A stretch of 64,000 nucleotides of DNA from positions 1 through 64,000 of the forward strand of contig NZ_NJIG01000019.1 of assembly GCF_002209535.1 (NCBI RefSeq), given 5' to 3'. The translations under genes and the position numbers were made by a program. Shown here piece by piece: positions 29,264-37,798 of this stretch (position 1 is its first letter; every line of letters begins with the position of its first letter). The notes below the pieces were generated by a model that was not told the DNA's origin, searched no databases, and saw only the letters and a program-made list of their open reading frames with translations. Origin of the DNA: Achromobacter marplatensis. Lineage in GTDB: Bacteria > Pseudomonadota > Gammaproteobacteria > Burkholderiales > Burkholderiaceae_B.

Positions 29264-29490
29264 GATGGGTTGCGCGCGATTGGCGTTTATTCATTCATGA
29301 GCGCCTTCTCGCGCTCCACCCATCCTACGAACGCCTCGACCTGTAGGATGGGTGGAGCGCGAGAAATACGCCGGAAGAACGCGCATGCCCATCGCGCGCA
29401 ACCCATCCTACGAACGCCTCGGCCTGTAGGATGGGTGGAGCGCGAGAAATACGTCGGAAGAACGCGCATGCCCATCGCGCGCAACCCATC
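29264..29490. repeat. Dispersed 65-bp repeat, locus B (three copies, including an 83-bp tandem)
   Basis: Copies at 29264-29328 (GATGGGTTGCGCGCG to CCACCCATCCTAC), 29343-29407 and 29426-29490 (both GTAGGATGGGTGGAGCGCG to CGCGCGCAACCCATC). The last two, with their 14-base linkers (from 29329 and 29412), are 83-bp direct repeats differing at two positions in the compared part. The locus fills the gap between convergent tolC and the heptose adenylyltransferase gene. Frames spelling SRSTHPT across it are by-products of the repeat. Confidence 0.9.
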
Positions 29491-29499
29491 AAGCCGTGC

Positions 29500-29546
29500 G
29501 CAGGAATAAGAAAAGCGGCCTGCGAGGCCGCTTTTCTTATTCCTGC
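29500..29546. terminator. Long two-way intrinsic terminator
   Basis: A 22-base perfect arm (29500-29521, GCAGGAATAAGAAAAGCGGC and on) pairs with 29525-29546 across a GCG loop. The A-rich and T-rich segments flank the GC-rich core AGCGGCCT/AGGCCGCT, giving a U-tract on either strand. It lies between the repeat cluster and the stop of the minus-strand gene at 29555. Confidence 0.9.
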
Positions 29547-29554
29547 ACGCCGGA

Positions 29555-30043
29555 TCAGGCGCCTTGGATCTTCTTCACCAACGCCGTGGTCGAGCGCTCG
29601 AATTCGAAGGGGATCGCCACCGCGCGGCCGCCCCATGTCTTGACGAGCGCGGTTTCGGGCAGCTTTTCCATGTCGTAGTCGCCGCCCTTGACGATCAGGT
29701 CGGGCTTGAGCTCGCCGATCAAGGCCTCGGGCGTGTCTTCATGGAAGGACGTGACGACGGTCACGAAACCCAGCGCGGCCAGCAGCGCGGCGCGGTCTTC
29801 CATCCGGTTCAGCGGGCGCTCGGACCCTTTGCCCAGGCGGCGCACCGATTCGTCGGTGTTCACCGCCACGACCAGCGTCGCGCCCAGTTGGGCGGCCTGG
29901 TCCAGGTAGGTCGCATGCCCGCGGTGCAGGATGTCGAAGACGCCATTGGTGAACACCAGCGGCCGCGGCAGGCGGCCAGCGGCAACGGCGGCGACGCATT
30001 CGTCGCGGGACAGGACTTTGGATTCGAAACGGGCGGCGGACAT
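29555..30043 (-). CDS. hldC: D-glycero-beta-D-manno-heptose 1-phosphate adenylyltransferase (RfaE2 type)
   Basis: This 162-residue nucleotidyltransferase makes ADP-heptose for the lipopolysaccharide inner core. It has the cytidylyltransferase signature FTNGVFDILHRGH with the HxGH motif at 40-43, plus VKGGDYD and FERSTTALV. It corresponds to the C-terminal half of E. coli HldE; here, as usual in betaproteobacteria, the adenylyltransferase is a separate protein and the kinase gene is elsewhere. The ATG at 30043 is chosen because the frame upstream does not match the family. Confidence 0.93.
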   Translation of the reverse strand: MSAARFESKVLSRDECVAAVAAGRLPRPLVFTNGVFDILHRGHATYLDQAAQLGATLVVAVNTDESVRRLGKGSERPLNRMEDRAALLAALGFVTVVTSFHEDTPEALIGELKPDLIVKGGDYDMEKLPETALVKTWGGRAVAIPFEFERSTTALVKKIQGA

Positions 30044-30154
30044 GCGGCGATTATATCCGCCCGCCTGCCGCCCCTCTGCAGGCCCAAAACAACCCGAAAA
30101 CAACCCGAAATGGGCTGCGGGGCCGCGCCAGGGCCGCCCCGCAACACCTGCCGA

Positions 30155-31033
30155 TCAGGTACCGGCCAGGATGATCTTCTTTTCCTTGGGGACCACCAGC
30201 GCGGTCATTTCCTTGCGGTAGCGGTTCAGGTCCTTCACCGTTTCGAAGCTGCGGTCCATCAGCTTGGACAGGATGTGCAGGATGCGCGAGGCGACCTTCT
30301 GTTCCCAGATGCCGTCAAAGCGGATCTGCGTGTCCAGCCAGTGCTCCAGCCAGCCCGGTTCGGGCAAGCGCGACTGCACCGTGTCGTTGGGGAACAGGTC
30401 CTTGTTCACGTGCAGGTTGGTCGGGTGCAACGCCTGCTGGGTGCGGCCGGCCGACGCCATCAGCACGCCGATCTTCGAGAACGCCAGGCGGGCCTGTTCG
30501 CTCGTGTCCTGGCCGCGGTCATGCAGCGCGCGGCGCATGTACTGCAGATAGGCGCCGGCGTGGCGGGCTTCGTCTTGCGCGACGGTCTTGTAGATGGCCT
30601 TGATGACCGGTTCCGTATGCCATTCGGCGGCGCGGCGGTACCAGTGGTTCAGGCGGATCTCGCCGCAGAAGTGCAGCATCAGGGTTTCAAGCTCGGGCGC
30701 GGCATCGAATTCGAAGCGCACGTTGTGCAGCTCTTCTTCGGTGGGCACCAGATCCGGGCAGAAACGGCGCAGGTATTCGATCAGCACCAGCGAATGCTTC
30801 TGTTCTTCGAAGAACCACACCGACATGAAGGCGCAGAAATCGCTGTCGCCGCGGTTGTCGCGCAGGAACATTTCCGTCGCCGGCAACGCCGCCCATTCGG
30901 TGATGGCGTTCATCTTGATCGTTTGGGCTTGCTCGTCGGAAAGCTTGCTGCGATCGAAATCCCCCCAGGGGATGTCGTGGGCCATGTTCCAGCGCACGGC
31001 TTCCATGGTCTTGAAGAGTTCAGGATAAAGCAT
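30155..31033 (-). CDS. Ferritin-like diiron-carboxylate protein
   Basis: The 292-residue, helix-rich protein shows a complete set of diiron ligands of the R2/desaturase kind: Glu54, Glu77 with His80 (EEQKH), Glu125 and Glu155 with His158 (DEARH). Acyl-ACP desaturases and AurF/CmlI-type oxygenases share this arrangement, but I cannot tell which reaction it performs. It lies between ubiB and hldC on the same strand, 180 bp after ubiB with its own upstream dyad. A role as a lipid desaturase or an iron-dependent oxygenase in ubiquinone or membrane metabolism is a guess. Start ATG at 31033. Confidence 0.8.
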   Translation of the reverse strand: MLYPELFKTMEAVRWNMAHDIPWGDFDRSKLSDEQAQTIKMNAITEWAALPATEMFLRDNRGDSDFCAFMSVWFFEEQKHSLVLIEYLRRFCPDLVPTEEELHNVRFEFDAAPELETLMLHFCGEIRLNHWYRRAAEWHTEPVIKAIYKTVAQDEARHAGAYLQYMRRALHDRGQDTSEQARLAFSKIGVLMASAGRTQQALHPTNLHVNKDLFPNDTVQSRLPEPGWLEHWLDTQIRFDGIWEQKVASRILHILSKLMDRSFETVKDLNRYRKEMTALVVPKEKKIILAGT

Positions 31034-31166
31034 GGTCTGCCCTTGTATTCGTCCCGCTTGTGGGGCGATAAAAATTAATGAATGGCGCGCGCGTCTTTTC
31101 GGCGTGACGCTGCATTCATCCACCGCAGCGCTATTTTTCGCCGTCTCCCGCGAAGCTATGATGACC

Positions 31167-31182
31167 GTTTCATGAATGAAAC
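31167..31182. promoter_or_regulatory. Palindromic operator candidate upstream of the diiron gene
   Basis: GTTTCATGAATGAAAC is a perfect dyad (seven-base arms, GA centre) 134 bp before the diiron gene start and 32 bp after the ubiB stop. Position and symmetry suit a TetR- or MarR-type repressor site for the minus-strand gene. No cognate regulator is in the window. Confidence 0.45.
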
Positions 31183-31213
31183 ATGACAGGGTTCGTCTAG
31201 ATCATCGCGCCGC

Positions 31214-32767
31214 CTACCGGGTCAAGGCCCATATTGCGACCCCGATCGCAAGAGCCAGCACCCCAACCAGCGCTGCAACCAGCCGGTTGTTTTGTTCCTG
31301 GGCGCGCCGCAGGTGAACCATCTCGGCCAGCAGGGCGGGCGAGACGTTCGGGCGGCTCAGGTGGTCATGGACCAGCCTGGGCAAAGCGGGCAGCATCTGA
31401 GACCACTGCACGGCTTCTTTTTCCAGGCTTTGACGCAGCCCCTTGAATCCGACGCGCTGACGCATCCAGCGTTCCAGATAGGGCTTGGCGGTCTTCCAGA
31501 GATCCAGGTTGGGATCGAGCTGGCGGCCCAATCCCTCGACGTTGAGCAACGTCTTTTGCAGCAGCACCAGCTGCGGCTGGATCTCCACATTGAAACGGCG
31601 CGACGTCTGGAACAGGCGGAGCAGCACTTGCCCCAGCGATATCTCGGACAACGGCCGGTCAAAGTACGGTTCACACACGGCGCGCACGGCACCCTCCAGC
31701 TCTTCTTCGCGCGTATCGGCAGGCACCCAGCCCGACTCGATGTGCAGTTGCGCCACGCGCCGGTAATCGCGGTGGAAGAAGGCCAGGAAATTCTGCGCCA
31801 GGTAATTCTTGTCGAACTCGGACAGCGAACCGACGATGCCGAAGTCCAGCGCGATATAGCTGCCCAGCGTGTCGGGGCGGTCCGACACGTAGATGTTGCC
31901 CGGATGCATGTCGGCGTGGAAGAAGCCGTCGGTGAACACCTGCGTGAAGAAGATCTCCACCCCTGTGCGGGCCAGCGTCGGGATGTCGATGCCCGCTTCG
32001 CGCATGCGCTCGACCTGGCCCACCGGCATGCCGTACATGCGCTGCATGGTGAACACCGTGGACGCCGTGTATTCCCAGATGACCTCGGGCACGATCAGCA
32101 TGTCGCCGCGGCCCGACTCGGGGCCGAAATTGCGGCGCAGCTGGCTGCAATTGGAGGCTTCGCGCACCAGGTCCAGCTCGTCGTGCAGGTACTTGTCGAA
32201 TTCGGCCACGACTTCGCGCGGCTTCAGGCGGCGCCCATCGGCGCCCAGGCGCTCGATGATGCGCGCCACGATCTTCAAGAGCGACAGGTCTTTTTCGATG
32301 ATGCTCAGCATGCCCGGGCGCAGCACCTTCACGGCGACTTCGCGGCCGTCGTGCAATACGGCGAAGTGCACCTGGGCGATCGAGGCCGAGGCCACCGGGT
32401 CCACCTCGAACTGCGCGAACAGCTTTTCAGGCGGCGCGCCAAGCGCCGCTTCGATGCAGGCGGCAGCCTGCGCGGACGGGAACGGCGGCACCCGGTCTTG
32501 CAGCAAGGCCAGCTCGTTGGCGATGTCGGCGGGGATCAGGTCGCGGCGGGTGGACAGCACCTGCCCGAACTTCACGAAAATGGGGCCCAGTGATTCGAGC
32601 GCCAAGCGCAGGCGCTGCCCGCGCGGCTGACGCGGCCGGGTGCCCAGACGGATGACGCGCAGCAGGCAAGTCGCCAGCGGATGGTTCAGGCTGGAGAGCA
32701 CCAGCTCGTCCAGACCGTAGCGCAGCGAAACCAGGATGATGCGGAACAGGCGCAGCAGGGGAAACAT
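31214..32767 (-). CDS. ubiB: UbiB, ATPase/kinase-like protein of ubiquinone biosynthesis
   Basis: UbiB is a membrane-anchored atypical kinase (ABC1/ADCK family) required for ubiquinone synthesis, probably extracting lipid precursors from the membrane. The 517-residue protein has the family hallmarks: KFGQ at 66-69, the alanine/serine loop ASASIAQVH, the HADMHPGN catalytic loop and ALDFGIVG metal-binding motif, and two C-terminal hydrophobic segments (about 493-515). The start at 32767 lies three bases past the ubiJ stop, so the two are co-expressed. Confidence 0.96.
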   Translation of the reverse strand: MFPLLRLFRIILVSLRYGLDELVLSSLNHPLATCLLRVIRLGTRPRQPRGQRLRLALESLGPIFVKFGQVLSTRRDLIPADIANELALLQDRVPPFPSAQAAACIEAALGAPPEKLFAQFEVDPVASASIAQVHFAVLHDGREVAVKVLRPGMLSIIEKDLSLLKIVARIIERLGADGRRLKPREVVAEFDKYLHDELDLVREASNCSQLRRNFGPESGRGDMLIVPEVIWEYTASTVFTMQRMYGMPVGQVERMREAGIDIPTLARTGVEIFFTQVFTDGFFHADMHPGNIYVSDRPDTLGSYIALDFGIVGSLSEFDKNYLAQNFLAFFHRDYRRVAQLHIESGWVPADTREEELEGAVRAVCEPYFDRPLSEISLGQVLLRLFQTSRRFNVEIQPQLVLLQKTLLNVEGLGRQLDPNLDLWKTAKPYLERWMRQRVGFKGLRQSLEKEAVQWSQMLPALPRLVHDHLSRPNVSPALLAEMVHLRRAQEQNNRLVAALVGVLALAIGVAIWALTR

Positions 32768-32770
32768 GGA

Positions 32771-33409
32771 TCAGGCGCCCCGCTTTGCGCTGGCAGCCGC
32801 CAGACGGGTTTGCAGGGCGGTGGCCGAACGCGCCAGCGCATCGGCGCGGGCATTCAGTTCGGCCAGGTCCAGGCGCCATTGCTCCAGCGCCGGACGGCCC
32901 GCCAGCACGCCGCTTTCTTCCGCCAGGTATTCAGACACGTTCTCGGCGAGGCGACGGCCGGCCGTACGCGCGCCGTCAGCCGCGGCCCGGGCGCCGCCCA
33001 CGATGCGCAGCGCGGCGATATCGCCCACCACGCGGGCCAGGGCGTCTTCCGGGTCCCAGCGCAGTTGCTTGGACAGGTCCGCCACGACTTGCGCCAACGC
33101 CGCGTCGCCCGAAATGTGCGTCGCTTCGGCGAAATCGGGCGCCTCGCGGTCCGCGCCCAGCCGCGGCAGGGGCAACTTTTCCGGGGCGACGGTCAGCGTC
33201 ACGTCGGGCACCACGGCCGGGTCGGCCTGGGATGCCAAGCCCTCGCTGTCGATCGTCAGGCCCAGCGTGAAGCCCCCCAGCGCGAAACGCACGGTTTTGC
33301 CAGCGTGGCGCGCCAGGCGCTCGCGCGCCCAGTCCTCGCGCCTCAACAGGGCGTTGAGCGCGCTGACAGCCAGTCGCGAGGGAGTCGGCAGGAACGAAAA
33401 AGGCAGCAT
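32771..33409 (-). CDS. ubiJ: UbiJ-like SCP2-domain accessory factor
   Basis: A 212-residue protein with an N-terminal SCP2 lipid-binding domain (about 25-110) and a helical C-terminal tail, as in UbiJ, which carries hydrophobic intermediates within the soluble Ubi complex. The order ubiE, Tim44-like, ubiJ, ubiB supports the name. Start choice: ATG at 33409 (MLPFSFLP) rather than TTG at 33421; neither has a strong ribosome binding site. Confidence 0.88.
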   Translation of the reverse strand: MLPFSFLPTPSRLAVSALNALLRREDWARERLARHAGKTVRFALGGFTLGLTIDSEGLASQADPAVVPDVTLTVAPEKLPLPRLGADREAPDFAEATHISGDAALAQVVADLSKQLRWDPEDALARVVGDIAALRIVGGARAAADGARTAGRRLAENVSEYLAEESGVLAGRPALEQWRLDLAELNARADALARSATALQTRLAAASAKRGA

Positions 33410-33510
33410 GACGGTCTGCAACGGCCCCGGTGCCGGGGGTTGCCGAAGTTAATGGCTAAATCGGGAGTGTAACGGGTTAGATGGGTGCGTGTTTTGCGGA
33501 AAGGACATGG

Positions 33511-33536
33511 AAAAACCGGCCCTTGAAGGGCCGGTT
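33511..33536 (-). terminator. Intrinsic terminator after the Tim44-like gene
   Basis: Read on the minus strand, AACCGGCCC and GGGCCGGTT pair around TTCAA and are followed by TTTTT. It sits 60 bp after the Tim44-like stop and before ubiJ, so ubiJ-ubiB probably have their own promoter. Confidence 0.85.
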
Positions 33537-33595
33537 CAAGCAGACGCCTTGCGGCATCCGCAACGGAGGCGGGAATCGGACCCGGCCGGCCAGCC

Positions 33596-34606
33596 TTAGC
33601 TGGCGAGATCCACCGGGATCTGCTGGATGCCGGCCAGCAGCCAGCCGCCATTGGCAGGCTTGAACAGGTTCCAGACTTCTTCGAAACGGAAGGCCTCGGT
33701 GCCCGGGGCTTCGCGCAGCATGCCGGAGAAGCGCACGCTGGCCAGGTGGCCGTCGGACACGGTCTCGATACCCAGCATTTCGGCGTTCAGCAGGACCACT
33801 TCGGTCTTGTTGGGCGCGGCGCCGCGCTCGGCCAGTTGCGGCTTGAGCTCGGTGATCAGGTCGTCGGTCAGGAAGTCGCGCAGGCCATCGGTGCTACCGC
33901 TGTCCCACACGGCCTGGATACGGACGAACTGTTCCTTGGCCTGCTTCAGGAAGTTGGGCGTGTCGAAATCACCCGGCACGAACCAGTTGTTGTCTTCACC
34001 GGCCTTGGGCAGCACGGCCGGAGGAGCCACGGGCGCGGCGGCCACGGGTGCGGCAGCAGCGGCCGGCGCGGCGGCAGCCGGCTTCAGCGCTTCACGCCAC
34101 ATGGGCTGCTGTTGCTGGCCCGGCGCGTTGTTGGCGCCGTTGAAGGCACCTTGCGTCGCGGTGCGCGGCGCGGCGCCACGCAGGCGGCGGATGATGAACA
34201 TGACGGCGAACACGACCGCGGCGATCAGCAGCGCGGAGCCGAGGAATTCGGCGAACGCGCCAGACAGGCCCATGCTGGACAGCAGGGCGGCGATGCCCAG
34301 GCCAGCGGCGATGCCGGCGATGGGGCCGAGCCAGCGCGACGCGCCGCTCTTGGCGGCGGCACCCGCGGCGCCGGCCGTCGCTGCGCCGGCGGCTGCCGGA
34401 GCGGCGGTGGCGCCTGCCGTGTTGTTCGCTGCCGCCGGAGGCGTCGTGGCCTGGCGTTGCTGGGTCACATTGGAGGATTGACGGCCGACGCTGCTGCCGC
34501 CGCCTGCACGACGGGCTTCGGCGTCAAAAGACGCCGTCACCAACGCCGCGCCAGAGATGGCGATGAGCGCCGCGGCGACAAACCGCGAAAAACAGAATTT
34601 GGTCAT
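33596..34606 (-). CDS. Tim44-like domain membrane protein
   Basis: A 336-residue protein with a signal or anchor segment (8-29), an Ala/Pro/Gly-rich linker (50-90), a pair of hydrophobic stretches (about 92-141, GIAAGLGIAALL and SALLIAAVVFAVMF) followed by IIRRLRG, a second low-complexity linker, and a C-terminal Tim44/MRPL45-like domain (about 215-336). The cellular role of bacterial Tim44-like proteins is not settled; the mitochondrial relative tethers the import motor, and placement between ubiE and ubiJ is conserved in betaproteobacteria as I recall. ATG at 34606. Confidence 0.85.
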   Translation of the reverse strand: MTKFCFSRFVAAALIAISGAALVTASFDAEARRAGGGSSVGRQSSNVTQQRQATTPPAAANNTAGATAAPAAAGAATAGAAGAAAKSGASRWLGPIAGIAAGLGIAALLSSMGLSGAFAEFLGSALLIAAVVFAVMFIIRRLRGAAPRTATQGAFNGANNAPGQQQQPMWREALKPAAAAPAAAAAPVAAAPVAPPAVLPKAGEDNNWFVPGDFDTPNFLKQAKEQFVRIQAVWDSGSTDGLRDFLTDDLITELKPQLAERGAAPNKTEVVLLNAEMLGIETVSDGHLASVRFSGMLREAPGTEAFRFEEVWNLFKPANGGWLLAGIQQIPVDLAS

Positions 34607-34784
34607 AGAGTTTGCTCCCTCGTACTCGCGCCCCCGCTGCCCCGAGCAGCGGGGAGTCCCACGGACAGCGGGACCATAGTCGCGACTTTTCTTACAGTAA
34701 TCTGAATGACGTAAGAATAACGGACAAGACGCCAGCCCACAAGTTCCCCGTGGGGTGACGAAACATCCTATGGACGGGCCAAGT

Positions 34785-35561
34785 TCAGCCCAGGCGCACG
34801 CCCTCGTGCAGCGCGGCGATGCCGGCGGTCAGGTTGAAGTACTGCACCCGGTCCAGGCCGGCGGTGCGCAGCATGTCCGCCAGGGTTTCCTGGTCGGGAT
34901 GCATGCGGATGGATTCCGCCAGGTAACGGTAGCTGGCTTCGTCGTTGGCGATCTTCTTGCCCAGCCACGGCAGCACGTTGAACGAATACCAGTCGTAGGC
35001 AGGCGACAGCGGCTTGGCCACCCGCGAGAACTCCAGCACCAGCAGCTTGCCGCCCGGCTTGAGCACGCGGGCCATTTCTGCCAGGGCACGGTCCTTGTGG
35101 GTCATGTTGCGCAGGCCGAAGGCCACGCTGACCCGATCGAAGTACCCCGTAGGAAACGGCAGGCGCTCGGCGTCGCAGACCGCGGTGGGAAGCAGCAGGC
35201 CCGCGTCGGTCAGGCGGTCGCGGCCCACGCGCAGCATGGAATCGTTGATGTCGGTCAGCCAGACTTCACCCGTGGGGCCGGCGCGCTTGGCAAAGGCCTT
35301 GGCCAGGTCCCCCGTGCCGCCGGCAATGTCCAGCACCTTCATGCCGGGGCGGATGGCCGCGCGGCCGATGGTGAAGGCTTTCCAGACGCGGTGCAGGCCG
35401 GCGGACATGAAATCGTTCATGACGTCGTAGCGCTGGGCGACGGAATGGAAGACTTCAGCGACTTTGCGGGCTTTTTCGCCTTCCGGCACCGTCTGGAAGC
35501 CGAAATGCGTGGATTGCGAATTGGAATCCGCGGAATGTTGCGATTCGGAGGGGTTTTGCAT
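34785..35561 (-). CDS. ubiE: UbiE, ubiquinone/menaquinone C-methyltransferase
   Basis: UbiE C-methylates demethylmenaquinol and the ubiquinone precursor DDMQ. The 258 residues have the family signature YDVMNDFMSAGLHRVWK, SAM motif VLDIAGGTGDLA near 75-86, and NMTHKDRALAEMARVLKPGG. GGGAA lies eight bases before the ATG at 35561. It heads the leftward ubiE-Tim44-ubiJ-ubiB block and is divergent from phoB. Confidence 0.96.
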   Translation of the reverse strand: MQNPSESQHSADSNSQSTHFGFQTVPEGEKARKVAEVFHSVAQRYDVMNDFMSAGLHRVWKAFTIGRAAIRPGMKVLDIAGGTGDLAKAFAKRAGPTGEVWLTDINDSMLRVGRDRLTDAGLLLPTAVCDAERLPFPTGYFDRVSVAFGLRNMTHKDRALAEMARVLKPGGKLLVLEFSRVAKPLSPAYDWYSFNVLPWLGKKIANDEASYRYLAESIRMHPDQETLADMLRTAGLDRVQYFNLTAGIAALHEGVRLG

Positions 35562-35723
35562 GGTGAATTCCCGATATATCGTTCAATGGTAGCCTATCGG
35601 GCACCCGGCGGCGGCCAGAGAACCTGCCCCGGCAGCACCCTGCGGTCACATACCTGAAATATTGCGGCCATACTATCGCAATGTTCGCGCCGCGCCGGCG
35701 CTCCGAAGTGTGCCAAATTCGCC

Positions 35724-36422
35724 ATGTCCAGCACTATCCTCGTTGTCGAAGACGAACCCGCAATCCAGGAACTGATCGCCGTCAACCTGTCTTTCGCGGG
35801 GCACAAAGTGTTGCGCGCCTTCGACGCCGACCAGGCCCAGACCTTGATCCGCGCCGAACTCCCCGATCTGATCCTGCTGGATTGGATGCTGCCCGGCACG
35901 TCCGGCCTGGCCATGGCGCGCAAGCTGCGCAACGACGAGCGCACCCGCGCCGTCCCGGTCATCATGCTGACCGCCAAGGGTTCCGAGCAGGACAAGGTGG
36001 ACGGCCTGGAGGCCGGCGCCGACGACTACATCACCAAGCCTTTCTCGCCCAAAGAGCTGATGGCCCGCATCAAGGCCGTGCTGCGCCGCCGCGCGCCCCA
36101 GCTGACCGACGACGTGATCGACGTGGGCGGCCTGAAGCTGGATCCGGTGACGCATCGCCTGTCCGGCAACAGCCAGTCGCTGCAGATCGGCCCCACCGAA
36201 TTCCGCCTGCTGCACTTCTTCATGACCCACCCCGAGCGCGTGTTCTCGCGCTCGCAACTGCTGGACCAGGTCTGGGGCGACCACGTGTTCGTTGAAGAAC
36301 GCACCGTGGACGTCCATATCCGCCGCTTGCGCAAGGCCCTGGAACCCAGCGGCCACGACGCGCACGTGGAAACCGTGCGCGGCAGCGGCTACCGGTTTAC
36401 GGCACAGCTCCCGACGCGGTAA
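35724..36422 (+). CDS. phoB: Phosphate regulon response regulator PhoB
   Basis: A 232-residue OmpR-type regulator that activates phosphate-starvation genes when phosphorylated. The receiver has acidic residues Asp10 and Glu11, phospho-acceptor Asp53 (LLDWMLPG) and the ITKPF lysine; the winged-helix domain (about 130-230) contains the PhoB-like IGPTEFRLLHFFMTHPERVFSR. phoR follows after 12 bp. No pst or phoU genes are adjacent, and I do not see a convincing Pho box before it. Confidence 0.94.
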   Translation: MSSTILVVEDEPAIQELIAVNLSFAGHKVLRAFDADQAQTLIRAELPDLILLDWMLPGTSGLAMARKLRNDERTRAVPVIMLTAKGSEQDKVDGLEAGADDYITKPFSPKELMARIKAVLRRRAPQLTDDVIDVGGLKLDPVTHRLSGNSQSLQIGPTEFRLLHFFMTHPERVFSRSQLLDQVWGDHVFVEERTVDVHIRRLRKALEPSGHDAHVETVRGSGYRFTAQLPTR

Positions 36423-36434
36423 AACTCCCGCACG

Positions 36435-37742
36435 ATGATCTGGCTGCGCACACTTTTCCTGGTCGCCCTGTGGGCGGTGATTTCATTACTGGCGCAATGG
36501 CTCATAGGAGACCCGTTGGGCTGGATAGTGTTTTCGGCCGCGCTGACCGCCATGCTGCTTTGGCGTAGCTGGAGGCTGACGCTGGTCTCCCAATGGGCCA
36601 ACCACCCGGACACCTCTCCCCCCGCCTCCGTCGGGCCCTGGGACGACATCCTCGCCCCCCTCTACCGCTACACCCGCGCCCGTACCCGCGAACTGGCCGA
36701 AACCCGCGACACCATGCAAGGCATGCTGGCCGCTGCCCAGGCCTTGCCGGACGGCGCGGTCACCCTGAATGCGGACTTCCAGATCGACTGGTGCAACCGC
36801 ATGGCGCGCCAGCACCTGGGTCTGCGCCTGCCGGCCGACCGCGGCCATAACCTGTTGAACCTGCTTCGCGCGCCGGAGTTCGTGGAATACGCGCACCGGC
36901 CTGCCTGGCCCGAGCCGATCCTGGTGCGCCTGGGCCAGAACGGCCAGGAACGCCTGATGATGATGCAGTTGACGGCCTACGCCAGCAATCAGCGCCTGCT
37001 CATCACCCGCGACGTCACGCAGATCGAACGGCTGGAAACCACGCGCCGCGACTTCGTGGCCAACGTCTCGCACGAACTGCGCACGCCGCTGACCGTGCTG
37101 GCGGGGTTCCTGGAAACGCTGCGCGACATGCCGGCCGACGCGCTGCCGGAAGAGCAGCGGGCGCAGTACATCGACATGATGCACGAGCAGGCCCAGCGCA
37201 TGCAGGCCATCGTGGAAGACCTGCTGACCTTGTCCACGCTGGAATCGTCGCCGGGCAGCGATCCGCGCGCCATCAATATGGGCGCGCTGCTGCAGAAGGC
37301 GCGCCAGCAGATCGAAGCGCTGTCGGGCGGACGCCATGTTCTGGAGTGGCACATCGACGACACGCTCGACGTGCTGGGCGCCGAAACCGAGCTGACCTCC
37401 GCGCTGTCGAACCTGCTGACCAACGCCGTGCGCTACACGCCCGACGGCGGCACGATCACCGTGCGCTGGGAACGCGAAGCCGACGGCGGCGCGCGCTACA
37501 GCGTGCAGGACACGGGCATCGGCATTCCCGCACGCCACCTGCCACGCCTGACCGAACGCTTCTACCGCGTGGACCGCGGCCGCTCACGCGCCGTGGGCGG
37601 CACGGGCCTGGGCCTGGCGATCACCAAGCACATCGCCATGCGCCACGACGCCGAACTGCTCATCACCAGCGAACCGGGCAAGGGCAGCGTCTTCGCGCTG
37701 CGCTTCCCCGCCGAGCGCATCGCCATCGACGAGCCCGCGTAA
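36435..37742 (+). CDS. phoR: Phosphate regulon sensor kinase PhoR
   Basis: A 435-residue histidine kinase with one hydrophobic hairpin at the N terminus (about 4-44), no sizeable periplasmic domain, a PAS-like domain (about 95-195), the phospho-acceptor His213 in NVSHELRTPLT, and the ATPase domain with NLLTNAVRYTPDGG, DTGIGIP and GGTGLGLAI. The absence of a periplasmic sensor fits PhoR, which reads the state of the Pst transporter. It is co-transcribed with phoB. Confidence 0.94.
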   Translation: MIWLRTLFLVALWAVISLLAQWLIGDPLGWIVFSAALTAMLLWRSWRLTLVSQWANHPDTSPPASVGPWDDILAPLYRYTRARTRELAETRDTMQGMLAAAQALPDGAVTLNADFQIDWCNRMARQHLGLRLPADRGHNLLNLLRAPEFVEYAHRPAWPEPILVRLGQNGQERLMMMQLTAYASNQRLLITRDVTQIERLETTRRDFVANVSHELRTPLTVLAGFLETLRDMPADALPEEQRAQYIDMMHEQAQRMQAIVEDLLTLSTLESSPGSDPRAINMGALLQKARQQIEALSGGRHVLEWHIDDTLDVLGAETELTSALSNLLTNAVRYTPDGGTITVRWEREADGGARYSVQDTGIGIPARHLPRLTERFYRVDRGRSRAVGGTGLGLAITKHIAMRHDAELLITSEPGKGSVFALRFPAERIAIDEPA

Positions 37743-37798
37743 ACGTTGCCACGTTGGAACCCTCCGCGCCGTCCGGCGCGGATGGTAAATTCCGGGCC

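Noticed and set aside
29329..29490. Possible CRISPR array because of direct repeats
   Set aside because: Only two 83-bp direct units with no unique spacers of regular length and no cas genes; they belong to the dispersed repeat family.
29270..29643. Several small frames spelling SRSTHPT or MGGAREI in the gap after tolC
   Set aside because: They are translations of the dispersed repeat; the same peptides recur at the other repeat loci in different phases and have no start signals.
35562..35723. Possible Pho box before phoB
   Set aside because: CACATACCTGAAATA only loosely resembles the tandem CTGTCAT pattern; not enough to call.
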